A stretch of DNA of 64,000 nt, taken from Paracoccaceae bacterium. GTDB lineage: Bacteria > Pseudomonadota > Alphaproteobacteria > Rhodobacterales > Rhodobacteraceae. The stretch's first letter is position 1; each line of letters opens with the position of its first letter. The notes below the pieces were generated by a model. It was not told where the DNA came from and searched no databases. It worked only from the letters and a program-made list of their open reading frames with translations. This document shows, piece by piece, positions 8,763-20,151 of the stretch. The position numbers were made by a program, and so were the translations under genes. Location of the stretch: contig JAJEBQ010000053.1 of the NCBI GenBank assembly GCA_022822495.1, positions 41,320 to 105,319 of the forward strand. Reading direction: 5' to 3'.

Positions 8763-9230
8763 TCAATCCCAGAAATTCCTTGGCATCTCTTCGACGATTT
8801 CATGCGCCAGTTCCTCTATTAACTCTTCGGGTTTTGGCCACTTTTCTGTCTGGTCATCCAGAGCCATGAGGGCATCAGACCGGCGAATAATTTTTGTGGC
8901 CTTTTTTCGCGCCTGTTCAAGCAACATTCGTTCCACATTACCATCCTTGGGAATTATGGCATAAACCAATTTCCCTCCCATCGCTTCGGCCACTTTGCTG
9001 AGTTGGTTCAAGGTAATACGACCCGACTGTTCATTTTTTATTGCAACATAAACACTGTTGGACGAAATACCCAACCTCGTGGCAAGATCAACTACTCGCA
9101 ACCCAATTGCAAACTGAAAGGCCCTAATCCACCCTTCTAAGGGCCTTTCAAAATACGAAGAGACCTTGCCTGCTGCATTAATAGTGCGTTTGGCCAGCTT
9201 TTGGTCTGAGCTCTTGAGAGAAATTGTCAT
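8763..9230 (-). CDS. Mobile mystery protein A (XRE-type DNA-binding protein), partner missing
   Basis: 155 residues from ATG 9230. A central helix-turn-helix reads GLRVVDLATRLGISSNSVY and is followed by GRITLNQLSKVAEAMGGKLVYAIIP in two blocks, which matches 'mobile mystery protein A' (the TIGR02612 type). In other genomes this gene sits directly before 'mobile mystery protein B', a Fic-domain protein, forming a toxin-antitoxin-like pair on mobile or variable loci. Here the 135 bp downstream hold no Fic coding sequence, so it is an orphan. DNA binding is well supported; the current role is not known. Confidence 0.75.
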   Translation of the reverse strand: MTISLKSSDQKLAKRTINAAGKVSSYFERPLEGWIRAFQFAIGLRVVDLATRLGISSNSVYVAIKNEQSGRITLNQLSKVAEAMGGKLVYAIIPKDGNVERMLLEQARKKATKIIRRSDALMALDDQTEKWPKPEELIEELAHEIVEEMPRNFWD

Positions 9231-9239
9231 GATAATCAA

Positions 9240-12050
<2,811 letters not shown>

Positions 12051-12329
12051 TAGCTATTCTTTAATATCTGTTGTTAGTTTGTTACGGATATTAACAATAA
12101 ACAAATGTCACGTAACAAGTACCGCTTAAAAGTGTAGGTTTGGGCGGGGGTATGTGTAAATAATACACACTATTTATACCACATGAAAAATTCAAAAAAT
12201 AACGATCTCCTGATCATTTCATCCAATTTGGTTCCCTCGATTTGTGCGGGTTATGGCTATCTCACGCCTGCTCAACTGGCCGTCCTTTGGGAAATCGCCA
12301 GTTGGTTGAGGATCAACCGTAAAACCATA

Positions 12330-12600
12330 GCCACACTGATGGCGCATCAAGAATGAAACTTCCCAGACCCTGAAGACAGCTGGCGACATCTTTGAACACA
12401 ATTATGGGCATGGTGACACAACCATGCGCCGATTGGGGTACTGTTGGTCTTCAGGGTAAGAGGCAGAAAGCCACAAGAACAAGAAGGCGGTGTCAATCGT
12501 TCGGCGAAACTTGTCATTCTATTTGAAGGTGTCATTGAGTAATGCTCATCAGCAAAAAAACAATTTTTAGCGGGAATCACTGAAGCCTTGGGAATTGGTT
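12330..12600 (+). pseudogene. Decayed transposase fragment (C-terminal DDE region)
   Basis: One frame reads WRIKNETSQTLKTAG and then IFEHNYGHGD. This is close to the W-R-IENE-x-x-NTLKN ... EHN(F/Y)GHG end of a DDE transposase group. Stops and frame changes lie on both sides, so only a short relic remains. The rest of the 12051-12709 gap shows no intact gene. The exact IS family cannot be named from this piece. Confidence 0.5.
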
Positions 12601-12709
12601 TGCCAGGTCACAGTTTCTATATTATACACGGTCATGAATAAACAACCTGACAATCAAGAACTGGACACAGAATTGATCAGGAACATTATGGCATTTGGAA
12701 AAGTGATTC

Positions 12710-13528
12710 ATGAAAAAATGGTACAGGATGAAAGCCAGACGTCGGTTTTATCGCAAATTGGCAAAACGAGGACTGCAAAAACTCAATGCCGAGTACAATA
12801 TTGTTCAAAAAGCAGTCTTTGCCAATGATCTGATAAGTTTTTATGTTCTTCTTGACGGGTGGTTTGAGAAACACCTTCTGGAACAATTTGATATCCACAT
12901 CATGCCCGCAATAGACAAGGACAGCATAGCCCTGGACATGGGTGCAAATATTGGCAATCACAGTCTTTGGTTTACTTCACATTTTTCTGAGGTTCATTCT
13001 TTTGAACCCAATTTGCGAACATTCTATTTGCTCCAGGCCAATGCAATGTTGGCCTCAAACATAACCGTTCACAATGTCGGGTGCTCCAACAAACCAGCCA
13101 CCCATCAGCGAGCTCTGGTTACCAAAACCAATATGGGGGATGCCCGGTTGGATTCTTCTACCCCCCTCCGAAATTCACTGGTAGAAACAACCTATTTTAA
13201 TCTTGTTAAGCTTGATGATTATTTGTCCCCAGAACTGCATAACAGGATTGGCTTGATCAAGTGTGATGTCGAAGGACATGAAGAGCAGGCTCTTGCGGGT
13301 GCTGAAAAAATTATATTGGCAAGTGAACCCGTCATTGCATTCGAACCAAACGACTTTAAAGGTGTTGAGAAATATTTAACCTCTCTTGGGTATTCGCATT
13401 TTTATGTTTTCTCACGATATCCGCGATTTGCACGCAAGAAAAAGATGATCCAGATAACTTCTTCCTCTATCCTGAGTTGCATCTACCGAGGATTGGTTGT
13501 TGCTTCAGTAAACGAGATTGGTTCATAG
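12710..13528 (+). CDS. FkbM family methyltransferase
   Basis: 272 residues. The SAM-binding motif DMGANIGNHS and the acidic strand end VHSFEPN are followed by LIKCDVEGHEEQALAGA and IAFEPND, the standard FkbM pattern. Family members O-methylate sugars, polyketides or other glycans. The first 45 residues are basic and lack membrane helices. It stands alone between a transposase relic and a convergent methyltransferase gene, so no substrate can be proposed. The ATG at 12710 is used; a competing frame from 12595 has no family features. Confidence 0.85.
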   Translation: MKKWYRMKARRRFYRKLAKRGLQKLNAEYNIVQKAVFANDLISFYVLLDGWFEKHLLEQFDIHIMPAIDKDSIALDMGANIGNHSLWFTSHFSEVHSFEPNLRTFYLLQANAMLASNITVHNVGCSNKPATHQRALVTKTNMGDARLDSSTPLRNSLVETTYFNLVKLDDYLSPELHNRIGLIKCDVEGHEEQALAGAEKIILASEPVIAFEPNDFKGVEKYLTSLGYSHFYVFSRYPRFARKKKMIQITSSSILSCIYRGLVVASVNEIGS

Positions 13529-13648
13529 TTCGAAGACCTTATTGTTTTTGCGTGTCGGGACGGGATTCTGGGAAGCGGCTGAACGTCCCCAGTATTGACG
13601 TGGTGAAATATCATTTTTATTATTCCATGATAAGGAGTTTTACCAGAA

Positions 13649-14380
13649 TCAGAATTCTGTCAATATAAAACCGATCATGGGTTGCTCCAGAACAAGGTGC
13701 CCATTCCGATTTTGTACCTTTTTGTTGAATAAGTCAGCCATTTCATCTGCAACCGTATTTACCCTCTCAGCTCTTTTGGGGTCAACGGTCATTGCTTCAG
13801 CGATAATTTTTTCGATACTGCTAACTCTGGAAAAGGTCATGTATTCGAAAGCACTGTTTAATCGTCCCTTCCTGTTTTCAATGAAGGAGTGCAATTCCAT
13901 GAGAGCATTGTGACAAACCTCAGTTTCATCTTCCAGAGGTCTGAAAACTTCAAAATAACTACCAAAGTTTAGCGGTTCCAGAATCAAAACCGGGCATCCT
14001 TGTTTGGTACAATTGAGGACATTTTCCAACCCCTTTTGAATTACATCTTCTGGTATGTGGTGAAGAGCGTACAAGAATACGGCGCCGTCAAATACATTAT
14101 CTTCGAACACGACATCTTCTGCCCCAGCGTGGCGCATCTCAACCTTGTTACATCTTCTCCTTGCTTCAGCCAAGGATTGATCGTTAATGTCAATACCTGT
14201 TGGTACTGCGGATCTGTTTTCCAAAGCTTTGAGTAAACTGCCCCGGCCACAACCTACATCCAGTATTTTTTTGTTCTTGATAGGGAAGAAAGTTTCGTCG
14301 ATTACCTCCATGTTGCGGTTTATATCTGTCCTCCTTCTGGTAAAGGAAAGGAGAGGATTGGTATGGTAATTCAAATTCAT
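13649..14380 (-). CDS. Class I SAM-dependent methyltransferase (UbiE-like fold)
   Basis: 243 residues. Motif I is KILDVGCGRGSLLKAL, motif II ends PTGIDIND, and the post-motif region DGAVFLYALHHIPEDVI is typical of the Methyltransf_11 group. The C-terminal half (from about residue 140) is a less conserved cap that would set substrate choice. It is convergent with the FkbM gene, and no pathway genes are adjacent. Substrate unknown. Confidence 0.82.
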   Translation of the reverse strand: MNLNYHTNPLLSFTRRRTDINRNMEVIDETFFPIKNKKILDVGCGRGSLLKALENRSAVPTGIDINDQSLAEARRRCNKVEMRHAGAEDVVFEDNVFDGAVFLYALHHIPEDVIQKGLENVLNCTKQGCPVLILEPLNFGSYFEVFRPLEDETEVCHNALMELHSFIENRKGRLNSAFEYMTFSRVSSIEKIIAEAMTVDPKRAERVNTVADEMADLFNKKVQNRNGHLVLEQPMIGFILTEF

Positions 14381-14510
14381 GTGAAGCGAAAAGATTTAGT
14401 TATGGAAGGTCAAAAAATCTATATTGTTTTTCAAACAATTGATGTATAGTTTTATGAACATTTATATTCTTTCGAAGATGGATTATCGAGAAAAAGGAGC
14501 AATTGAACAA

Positions 14511-14672
14511 ATGGCAGAAATGGAGTATCTTGAAGCACTTAAACAAAAGCATAAAGAGCTTTCCGAGAGGGTTGAGCAGGCTGAAAAAGCACCTTCTCCT
14601 GATCACATTCAGATTGCCGAAATGAAGAAACAAAAACTGCAACTAAAGGAAAAAATTGTTGGGTTAAATTAA
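14511..14672 (+). CDS. YdcH-like small protein (DUF465)
   Basis: 53 residues from ATG 14511, which has AAAGGAG eleven bases upstream; longer readings begin in unrelated sequence. The ending PSPDHIQIAEMKKQKLQLKE is the DUF465 hallmark (proline-rich turn, then LKKxKLxLKDEI). It is predicted to be almost entirely a short helical hairpin or coiled coil. Function is not established. Confidence 0.8.
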   Translation: MAEMEYLEALKQKHKELSERVEQAEKAPSPDHIQIAEMKKQKLQLKEKIVGLN

Positions 14673-14687
14673 CCATAATTCTATAAT

Positions 14688-14749
14688 CCCCCTCTAGGTG
14701 AGGGGCGCGCTTTAGAGGGAACAGCAGGCTTAATTACCTGGTATTCCAG
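14688..14749 (+). promoter_or_regulatory. Two hairpins in the 5' region of the purine/pyrimidine permease gene
   Basis: A CCCCTC/GAGGGG stem lies at about 14690-14706. A second dyad at about 14718-14749 pairs GGAACAGCAGG with CCTGGTATTCC (9 of 11 positions) around an AT-rich loop. Both fall between the YdcH-like stop and the TTG start at 14763. Neither has a proper U-run, so they may act as an operator or RNA element rather than a terminator. I do not see a purine-riboswitch consensus. Confidence 0.35.
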
Positions 14750-14762
14750 ACAGGAACAAAGT

Positions 14763-16475
14763 TTGCAAAAACCAGATAATATAAAATACTGGGTTTACGA
14801 CAAACCTCCACTACCTTTGGCTGTTTTGGCTGCCATACAGCAAATATCCCTTCTTGGTACAATTATGACTCTGCCGTTGGTTTTGGGGAGAACATTAGGC
14901 TTGGGCATTGAGGAACAAATTCACCTCGTAACCTTAACCATGATTTCTGCCGGTGTTGGAGTTATTCTTCAGACTATGAACAAACGCCAGGTTGGTATAG
15001 GCCTTTTTGTCCCTATGCACACCACATCGGCAGCGTTTCCGGCGATGGCCATAGCTGCGCAAATGGGGGGATTGGGGCTTGCCTTTGGTATGCTGAGTGT
15101 GGTTGGTGTCGTACAGATTATCGTGAGCCGTATTATCACCCGGCTGAAAGAACTCATACCGGTTGAAATCGCAGGTTTGGCTGTATTTGTCATAGGCATT
15201 GAGGTCGGGCTTTTGGGTTTAAGAAGCATGCTTGGCATTGGTACTGAGCTTGAGAATAACCCCCTGAATGTTGCAGTGGGTTTTTCAACCTTGGCTTTTA
15301 TCGTTGGTCTTACCATCTGGGCACCATCAATTTTTAAAACCTTTGCCGTTATCCTTGGGCTTGTTTTGGGGCAGATTTTGGCCATTTGGTTAGGCTTAGT
15401 GCCCTACGAAGATCTTGCGGCAATTGCCAATTCAGAGCTCTTTGCCCTTCCCCCAATAGGTGATTTTGGCTGGTCATTTAATTGGCGACTAATTCCTGAT
15501 TTTGCCATCGTTGGTATAGCCCTGTCTCTAAACTGCTTCGGCATTATGACGGTTGCTCAAAAATCCTATGATGCTTCATGGAAAAGACCCGATATTGAAG
15601 GAGTGAAGAGAGGGCTGGTAGCTGAGGGTATAACCAATGTTGTTTGCTCCTTGTTGAATGGAACTTCACAAACGAGTTCAGGACCAGCTGTCGGTCTAGC
15701 TCTGACCTCAGGAATTGTCAGCCGAATCGTTGCTTACATTCTTGGTGGCTTGTTTATTGTTTTGGCCTTTTTCCCACCGGTTCCCTACATTTGGAATAGC
15801 CTGTCAACGGCAGTAGTTGGAGCCATTCTTGTATTCGTGGGTGGTTTCATTACCATAACAGGGCTTCGAATCCTAATGCTGAGGCTTTTGGATAGTCGAC
15901 GTACAATAGCCATCGGTCTAGCTATTATTGGGGGCGTAGGATCAGGATTATTGGCCAGAATAGCCGAGGAAGGAGCATTTTATTTCGCCCTTTTTTCGAC
16001 TCCTTTGGCCTTATCGCTGAGCATTGCAATCTTCTTGAATGCGGTGTTTCTTATTAATAGCAGGAAAAAACTCACCTACGAAATCCCCTTGGGTAAGGAC
16101 TGGCATAATCAATTGGATAAGATGGTTTGGGAACTGGGCGGGGCGTGGGGGGCTTCTCCTGAAACTGTAGGACGTATCATCCATTCATTGAATGAATTGA
16201 TAGATGTCATTACAGGTCATGACTTGATTAATGAAGACAACAGGAAAGTCTATTTATCAGCCAGATTTTATCAATCTGGATGTACGGTAAAGATTAATTA
16301 TTCAGGTATGGGTTTCAGAATAGTGAATAAGCCTCCGACACCTGAGCAAATGCTGGAAGATCCTGATTCCATTACTGATTTAGCAGGTTATTTGGTCAGA
16401 CGCATAGCGGATGGTATAAAAATAAACACCTCACGAAATGGAACAACTACAGTTACCTTAGATTTTTATGATTAA
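14763..16475 (+). CDS. NCS2 family nucleobase permease with C-terminal GHKL-like domain
   Basis: 570 residues, about 120 longer than a typical xanthine/uracil permease. Residues about 15-425 form the membrane domain, with the NCS2 motif in LNCFGIMTVAQKSYD and a substrate region NGTSQTSSGPAVGLALTSG. Residues about 440-570 are soluble and read like a shortened GHKL/RsbW-type ATPase domain: WELGGAWGASPETVGRIIHS with a following NELIDVI, VKINYSGMGF, and YLVRRIADGIKI with TTTVTLDF. This suggests a sensor or regulator attached to a purine/pyrimidine:cation symporter. The start is TTG after CAGGAAC. The transporter class is firm; substrate and tail function are inferred. Confidence 0.82.
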   Translation: MQKPDNIKYWVYDKPPLPLAVLAAIQQISLLGTIMTLPLVLGRTLGLGIEEQIHLVTLTMISAGVGVILQTMNKRQVGIGLFVPMHTTSAAFPAMAIAAQMGGLGLAFGMLSVVGVVQIIVSRIITRLKELIPVEIAGLAVFVIGIEVGLLGLRSMLGIGTELENNPLNVAVGFSTLAFIVGLTIWAPSIFKTFAVILGLVLGQILAIWLGLVPYEDLAAIANSELFALPPIGDFGWSFNWRLIPDFAIVGIALSLNCFGIMTVAQKSYDASWKRPDIEGVKRGLVAEGITNVVCSLLNGTSQTSSGPAVGLALTSGIVSRIVAYILGGLFIVLAFFPPVPYIWNSLSTAVVGAILVFVGGFITITGLRILMLRLLDSRRTIAIGLAIIGGVGSGLLARIAEEGAFYFALFSTPLALSLSIAIFLNAVFLINSRKKLTYEIPLGKDWHNQLDKMVWELGGAWGASPETVGRIIHSLNELIDVITGHDLINEDNRKVYLSARFYQSGCTVKINYSGMGFRIVNKPPTPEQMLEDPDSITDLAGYLVRRIADGIKINTSRNGTTTVTLDFYD

Positions 16476-17163
16476 ACGTACATTTTCAGGGCTTGAGTAT
16501 TGTCCTCTATGAAAAAATATCCTGAAAGGGTGTTCGGTAGGTAAGGAAAGCATCGTTATTCAGCCATTGTCCAATCTATGTTAATGGGGGGGCACACATA
16601 TTAGGAATATTCTCAATATTATTGGTGTAAAGGTTTTTCGATGCGAAACAACCGGTGTAATTACTGGAGTTGTCGGCGGATTAAAATTTGAATGCTCAAT
16701 AAAGACCTTTTGGAAATAAGAGATGGAAATTCACGAATTCAAACTACCGCAGAGCATGTTTATTCCTCGGTAATAGAAGAAAATCCTGCTTGGGATGACT
16801 TACAGCCAGGGAAAAGTGGAGAAGCAAGCTAAGTTATCTCATAATAACCGGTTGATCCGTTCGCTGTGATAGTTGGAAAAGATAAATCCGTTTGGCTTGT
16901 TATTGAATTTGAGGCAAGAACTTTATAGAGAGGAAAAGTTGCCTGTGTTCAGAAAAGCTGTTTCTGTAGGATATGTTGTATATAAATCAAACTTGGTTTC
17001 CGTTTGTGCCTGATTTTAGAGAGGTAATTGATTAAAATATGTTTGATTGAAGTTTTTTTTGGCAGTCATTTAAGGAAATGTTTTAATTTCAATTGAGAAG
17101 TTTGTATTCAGTCGACCAACCCATACATGCTTCACTCAAATAGGTTTGCCAGTTTTATTGCGG
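16476..17163. other. Gene-poor region with decayed short frames
   Basis: No intact gene is recognised. A 46-codon frame at 16692-16832 (starting MLNKDLLEIRDG) and a later fragment reading DPFAVIVGKDKSVWLVIEFE look like protein-coding remnants broken by stops, possibly one degraded gene. No transposase motif or terminal repeat was found. It lies next to the hipA-hipB module, which would fit an old insertion or deletion site. Confidence 0.35.
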
Positions 17164-17364
17164 TCAATCCAACCCCAAAACATGAATAATTTTCAACATA
17201 CTTTCAATCTTGATACTGGTTTTTCCTTTCTCAAAACTTATAAGAGTCGGCTTACTTACGCCTGCCAATACTGAAAGTTGTTCCTGGGTAAGGTTTTGCT
17301 CTTTACGACGCTTTATTGCTTCGATAACAATATCTTGCCAATTAAATCGAACGAACCGTTCCAT
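17164..17364 (-). CDS. HipB-like XRE antitoxin/regulator
   Basis: 66 residues, nearly all a helix-turn-helix domain: NLTQEQLSVLAGVSKPTLI followed by SFEKGKTSIKIES and a short LKIIHVLGLD ending. It overlaps the 3' end of the upstream hipA-like gene by 52 bases in another frame, so the two are translated from one mRNA. HipB proteins bind operators upstream of their own operon and neutralise the HipA kinase. Here the antitoxin follows the toxin, the reverse of E. coli hipBA. Confidence 0.8.
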   Translation of the reverse strand: MERFVRFNWQDIVIEAIKRRKEQNLTQEQLSVLAGVSKPTLISFEKGKTSIKIESMLKIIHVLGLD

Positions 17365-18521
17365 CTCTTCTCCATAATTTCAATGAGCCCATTTTTGAGT
17401 TTCTCTGAACCCACTTGCGCCTCAGTTATTGCTTCCTTTGCCGCATGTAAATTCCTTCGCATATTTTCTACCGCCATATTTATAGCAGCACGCGATAATT
17501 TAAATTCCTCGCCTAGTCTAATGACACTCCTTGGCTTCAAATTTCCTATTGGTAAATTTGAAGCACCAGCAATTTTTAAGGCTATGGTTTTGTAATCGTA
17601 ATACGATACTGCCAACTGATCATAAGAGGGAGTAAATCGAAACCCTTCAGGCGTATGAAACATGGCAAAGTTCTTAAAATGCATGTCTGTATTCCCAAGT
17701 AATAAACCAGCCAGGATACGATGGTACAAGGCATAATTTTGTACAGGCATGCATCCTTTTTCTCTGATAATAAAATCTGCCATATCTTGATATGCACCGT
17801 CATATTTTGCGTTAGGATTAATCCTTAGGAGTTGGCTAAATTCCTCAAAATGTATGCGCTCACCTGCTTGTCGATCAAATCTTTTAATTATCAGGGCCTG
17901 TTCATCAATCCCCTTGACTTTATCTATTTTCAACTGCACAACTTCTTGGTCTGGAAGCAAGGCCTGAAATGCACAAGTTGTCAAATACTCATTTTCAATG
18001 AATTCAAGATGATTGGGAGTAGCAAATTTCGCTATATGCGTACTTAGTTCGCCTATTTTTACTGGACGAAACAACCCGTTTTCTTCGATAATTCCAAGCT
18101 TTGGCTGGACTCCAGAGATTGAAGTTCTGGTCGAAAATAAACTCCTCTCCTTTGGATCACCTTCATGCATTAGTGCTTTGGTTAAATTATATGGTTCTGG
18201 GTCAAGAACAGAAACCGCTCCTGCACAATCAAAACCAAAAGCCAAGAGCAATTCAAAAGGTTTAACATTCCTTTTCCCAAGCAATCGTGCTTGAGCGTTA
18301 TACAGCCACCCTTCTGAAATGAGGTTATCAAAAAAAGGATGCAGGGCATTCTGGCAAATATGGGGGTCTTTCTGTACAGGCAAGCCATGTGAGATAGCAG
18401 GATTACCCATTTCAATATAGCTTGGGTCATAGGTGAATATAAAACTATTTCCTGGTTCTTCACGCAGATAACCAGCAAAAAAATCTTTGTAAAATACTTT
18501 ACCCCAAAATAACTGTGCCAT
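17313..18521 (-). CDS. HipA family serine/threonine kinase toxin
   Basis: 402 residues. The N-terminal HipA subdomain covers roughly 1-110. The glycine/serine loop is TSISGVQPK (133-141), including the Ser that is autophosphorylated in HipA, and the nucleotide lysine lies in ALIIKRFDR. The catalytic loop is GNTDMHFKN (276-284) and the metal motif PSYDQL is near 298-303. All kinase residues look intact. E. coli HipA phosphorylates glutamyl-tRNA synthetase and causes growth arrest; the target of this protein is not known. It is the first gene of the pair. Confidence 0.87.
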   Translation of the reverse strand: MAQLFWGKVFYKDFFAGYLREEPGNSFIFTYDPSYIEMGNPAISHGLPVQKDPHICQNALHPFFDNLISEGWLYNAQARLLGKRNVKPFELLLAFGFDCAGAVSVLDPEPYNLTKALMHEGDPKERSLFSTRTSISGVQPKLGIIEENGLFRPVKIGELSTHIAKFATPNHLEFIENEYLTTCAFQALLPDQEVVQLKIDKVKGIDEQALIIKRFDRQAGERIHFEEFSQLLRINPNAKYDGAYQDMADFIIREKGCMPVQNYALYHRILAGLLLGNTDMHFKNFAMFHTPEGFRFTPSYDQLAVSYYDYKTIALKIAGASNLPIGNLKPRSVIRLGEEFKLSRAAINMAVENMRRNLHAAKEAITEAQVGSEKLKNGLIEIMEKRWNGSFDLIGKILLSKQ

Positions 18522-18877
18522 AAAAATAAAGTCTTTTTATTAAATTTTTTAAATCAGAGATTTAAGTAAATTATATTTTATATATTATAGGAATTATTGA
18601 TTTTAGGTAAATAATAACCTACTATAATTCACTATATCTGAAATATGGGCAAATATATTTAACTTGAATACTAGGGGGAAATGTGACTATTGCATGTAAT
18701 CCCCAATAAATACACGACATCAAAATAAAAGCTTGCAAGTGATGCCCATAAGAGGCAGTTTATACGACCAGGTGACTCAGAAAAATGTAAAGTAAGACCT
18801 CACAGAACTAGGTTTGAGGCCGATAGTAGGCAGAAGCATTAAATTTGATGTGGTATTAAACACTTGTTTAATACAAT
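18522..18877. other. AT-rich intergenic region
   Basis: It lies between the hipA-like start and the DUF2007 stop. The first 150 bases are strongly AT-rich and should carry the hipA promoter and operators. Around 18730-18842 one frame stays open for 37 codons (KLASDAHKRQF ... FEADSRQKH) without start or recognisable family, possibly a gene fragment. No RNA gene seen. Confidence 0.35.
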
Positions 18878-19099
18878 CTAATCAGGATCTTTCAGGATAA
18901 AGTCACAATCAATCAGGATGCTTCGGGCCTGATCATAAAGTTCATCGGCTACCATAATCCTTCTCGGAAGAATACCTATCTGACCTTCCAGAACACTCAT
19001 ATGATTATCCAGAATAAAGACTTTTATTCCTTCCCCCTCCAAGATTGCTGTAGCGAAGGATAATTCTGTCGGGTCATTGGTACGATAGAGTTCTTTCAT
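18878..19099 (-). CDS. DUF2007 family small protein
   Basis: 73 residues from ATG 19099, with GGAA nearby upstream. MKELYRTNDPTELSFATAI, GIKVFILDNHMSVLEG, and PRRIMVADELYDQAR match the DUF2007 pattern, often called a putative signal-transducing protein. It is divergent from the octaprenyl diphosphate synthase gene, a neighbourhood I recall as recurrent in alphaproteobacteria. The biochemical role is unknown. Confidence 0.82.
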   Translation of the reverse strand: MKELYRTNDPTELSFATAILEGEGIKVFILDNHMSVLEGQIGILPRRIMVADELYDQARSILIDCDFILKDPD

Positions 19100-19122
19100 G
19101 TGGTTTCCCAAAATAATTGACT

Positions 19123-19139
19123 TATATACAGTGTATATA
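19123..19139. promoter_or_regulatory. Perfect palindrome between divergent DUF2007 and ispB genes
   Basis: TATATACA-G-TGTATATA is an 8-bp perfect inverted repeat with a 1-bp centre. It lies between two divergent start codons only about 53 bp apart and overlaps a TTGACT hexamer at 19118-19123 that could be a -35 element. This is the layout of a dimeric-repressor operator, although an AT-rich palindrome of this size could also arise by chance. Confidence 0.4.
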
Positions 19140-19152
19140 GATAAAGTTGGGA

Positions 19153-20151
19153 ATGACAAACAAGACGACCTCTACAAATACTTTAGATGTTCCTCTGATC
19201 CTCCAAGAGGATCTGGCCAAGGTAGAAACCATTATCCAGGAAAGGTCAGATTCCGAACTCGTTGATCGGATTAATCAGGTGTTGCTTCATATTTTCGGAA
19301 GCGGTGGAAAAAGATTCAGACCGATGCTAACTCTTTCGGCCGCCAGATTGCTGGGTTTTGAAGGAAAAACGCATCTTAATCTTGCGGCCGCTGTGGAGTT
19401 CGTACATACAGCGACACTTGTTCACGATGATGTCGTTGATCAAAGTAAACAAAGGAGAGGAAAGCCGGCAGCCAATTTTCTTTGGGATGATAAAACTTCG
19501 GTTCTGGTAGGTGATTATCTGTTTGCAAGATCATTCCAACTTATGGTTTCAGCAGATTCTCTTCGTTCCCTGGCTGTCTTGTCGGATGCTTCTGCCACAA
19601 TTGCTGAGGCCGAGGTTCTACAACTCGTGAATCAGAATAATTCATCCATTACAGAAGATGCCTATTTGACGGTGATAAAGGGGAAAACAGCAGCGTTGTT
19701 TTCTGCTGCGACTGCTGTCGGGGGAATTGTTGGCGGGGGCACAGATAAACAGATCAAGGAATTAACGGAATTTGGCAATAATTTGGGTATTGGATTCCAG
19801 ATAATGGATGATCTTTTGGATTATGAAGGATTTTCTTCAGATCTGGGAAAAAATGTAGGGGATGACTTCAACGAAGGGAAACTAACCCTTCCGGTTATTC
19901 TTGCCATTAAGCAGGCTGACTTAGAGGAAAAAACATTTTGGAAAAGGGTTTTTGAAGAAAATATCATTATTGAGGGAGACCTTGATAATGCCTTGGCTAT
20001 TTTACAGACACGAGGCATCATAGAAGAGGTAAGGACGCAAGCCTTTGCTTGGTCGGAGAAAGCCAAAGATTGTCTGGCAGAACTTCCAAATAATCAAATC
20101 ACAACATTCTTGCGGGATCTGGCTGATGTTTCCGTGGCAAGGAAAAGTTGA
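19153..20151 (+). CDS. ispB: Polyprenyl (octaprenyl/decaprenyl) diphosphate synthase
   Basis: 332 residues from ATG 19153 (a TTG lies 6 bases upstream). It makes the long isoprenoid side chain of ubiquinone from IPP and allylic diphosphate. The first Asp-rich motif is in TLVHDDVVDQSKQRRG and the second is IMDDLLDYEG; GGKRFRPML binds IPP. The usual first motif DDxxD is present, with small residues before it consistent with a long product, but chain length cannot be read exactly. The stop abuts the ispE stop on the other strand. Confidence 0.92.
   Translation: MTNKTTSTNTLDVPLILQEDLAKVETIIQERSDSELVDRINQVLLHIFGSGGKRFRPMLTLSAARLLGFEGKTHLNLAAAVEFVHTATLVHDDVVDQSKQRRGKPAANFLWDDKTSVLVGDYLFARSFQLMVSADSLRSLAVLSDASATIAEAEVLQLVNQNNSSITEDAYLTVIKGKTAALFSAATAVGGIVGGGTDKQIKELTEFGNNLGIGFQIMDDLLDYEGFSSDLGKNVGDDFNEGKLTLPVILAIKQADLEEKTFWKRVFEENIIIEGDLDNALAILQTRGIIEEVRTQAFAWSEKAKDCLAELPNNQITTFLRDLADVSVARKS

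Noticed and set aside
12595..12828. Open frame upstream of and overlapping the FkbM gene
   Set aside because: The overlapping part is coding in the FkbM frame, and the rest shows no family or ribosome-binding site.
14688..14762. Purine riboswitch before the nucleobase permease
   Set aside because: The hairpins do not fit the three-way junction or loop consensus of the purine aptamer.
14969..15385. 138-codon minus-strand open frame
   Set aside because: It lies wholly inside the NCS2 permease gene, whose sequence is clearly conserved; low-complexity antisense frame.
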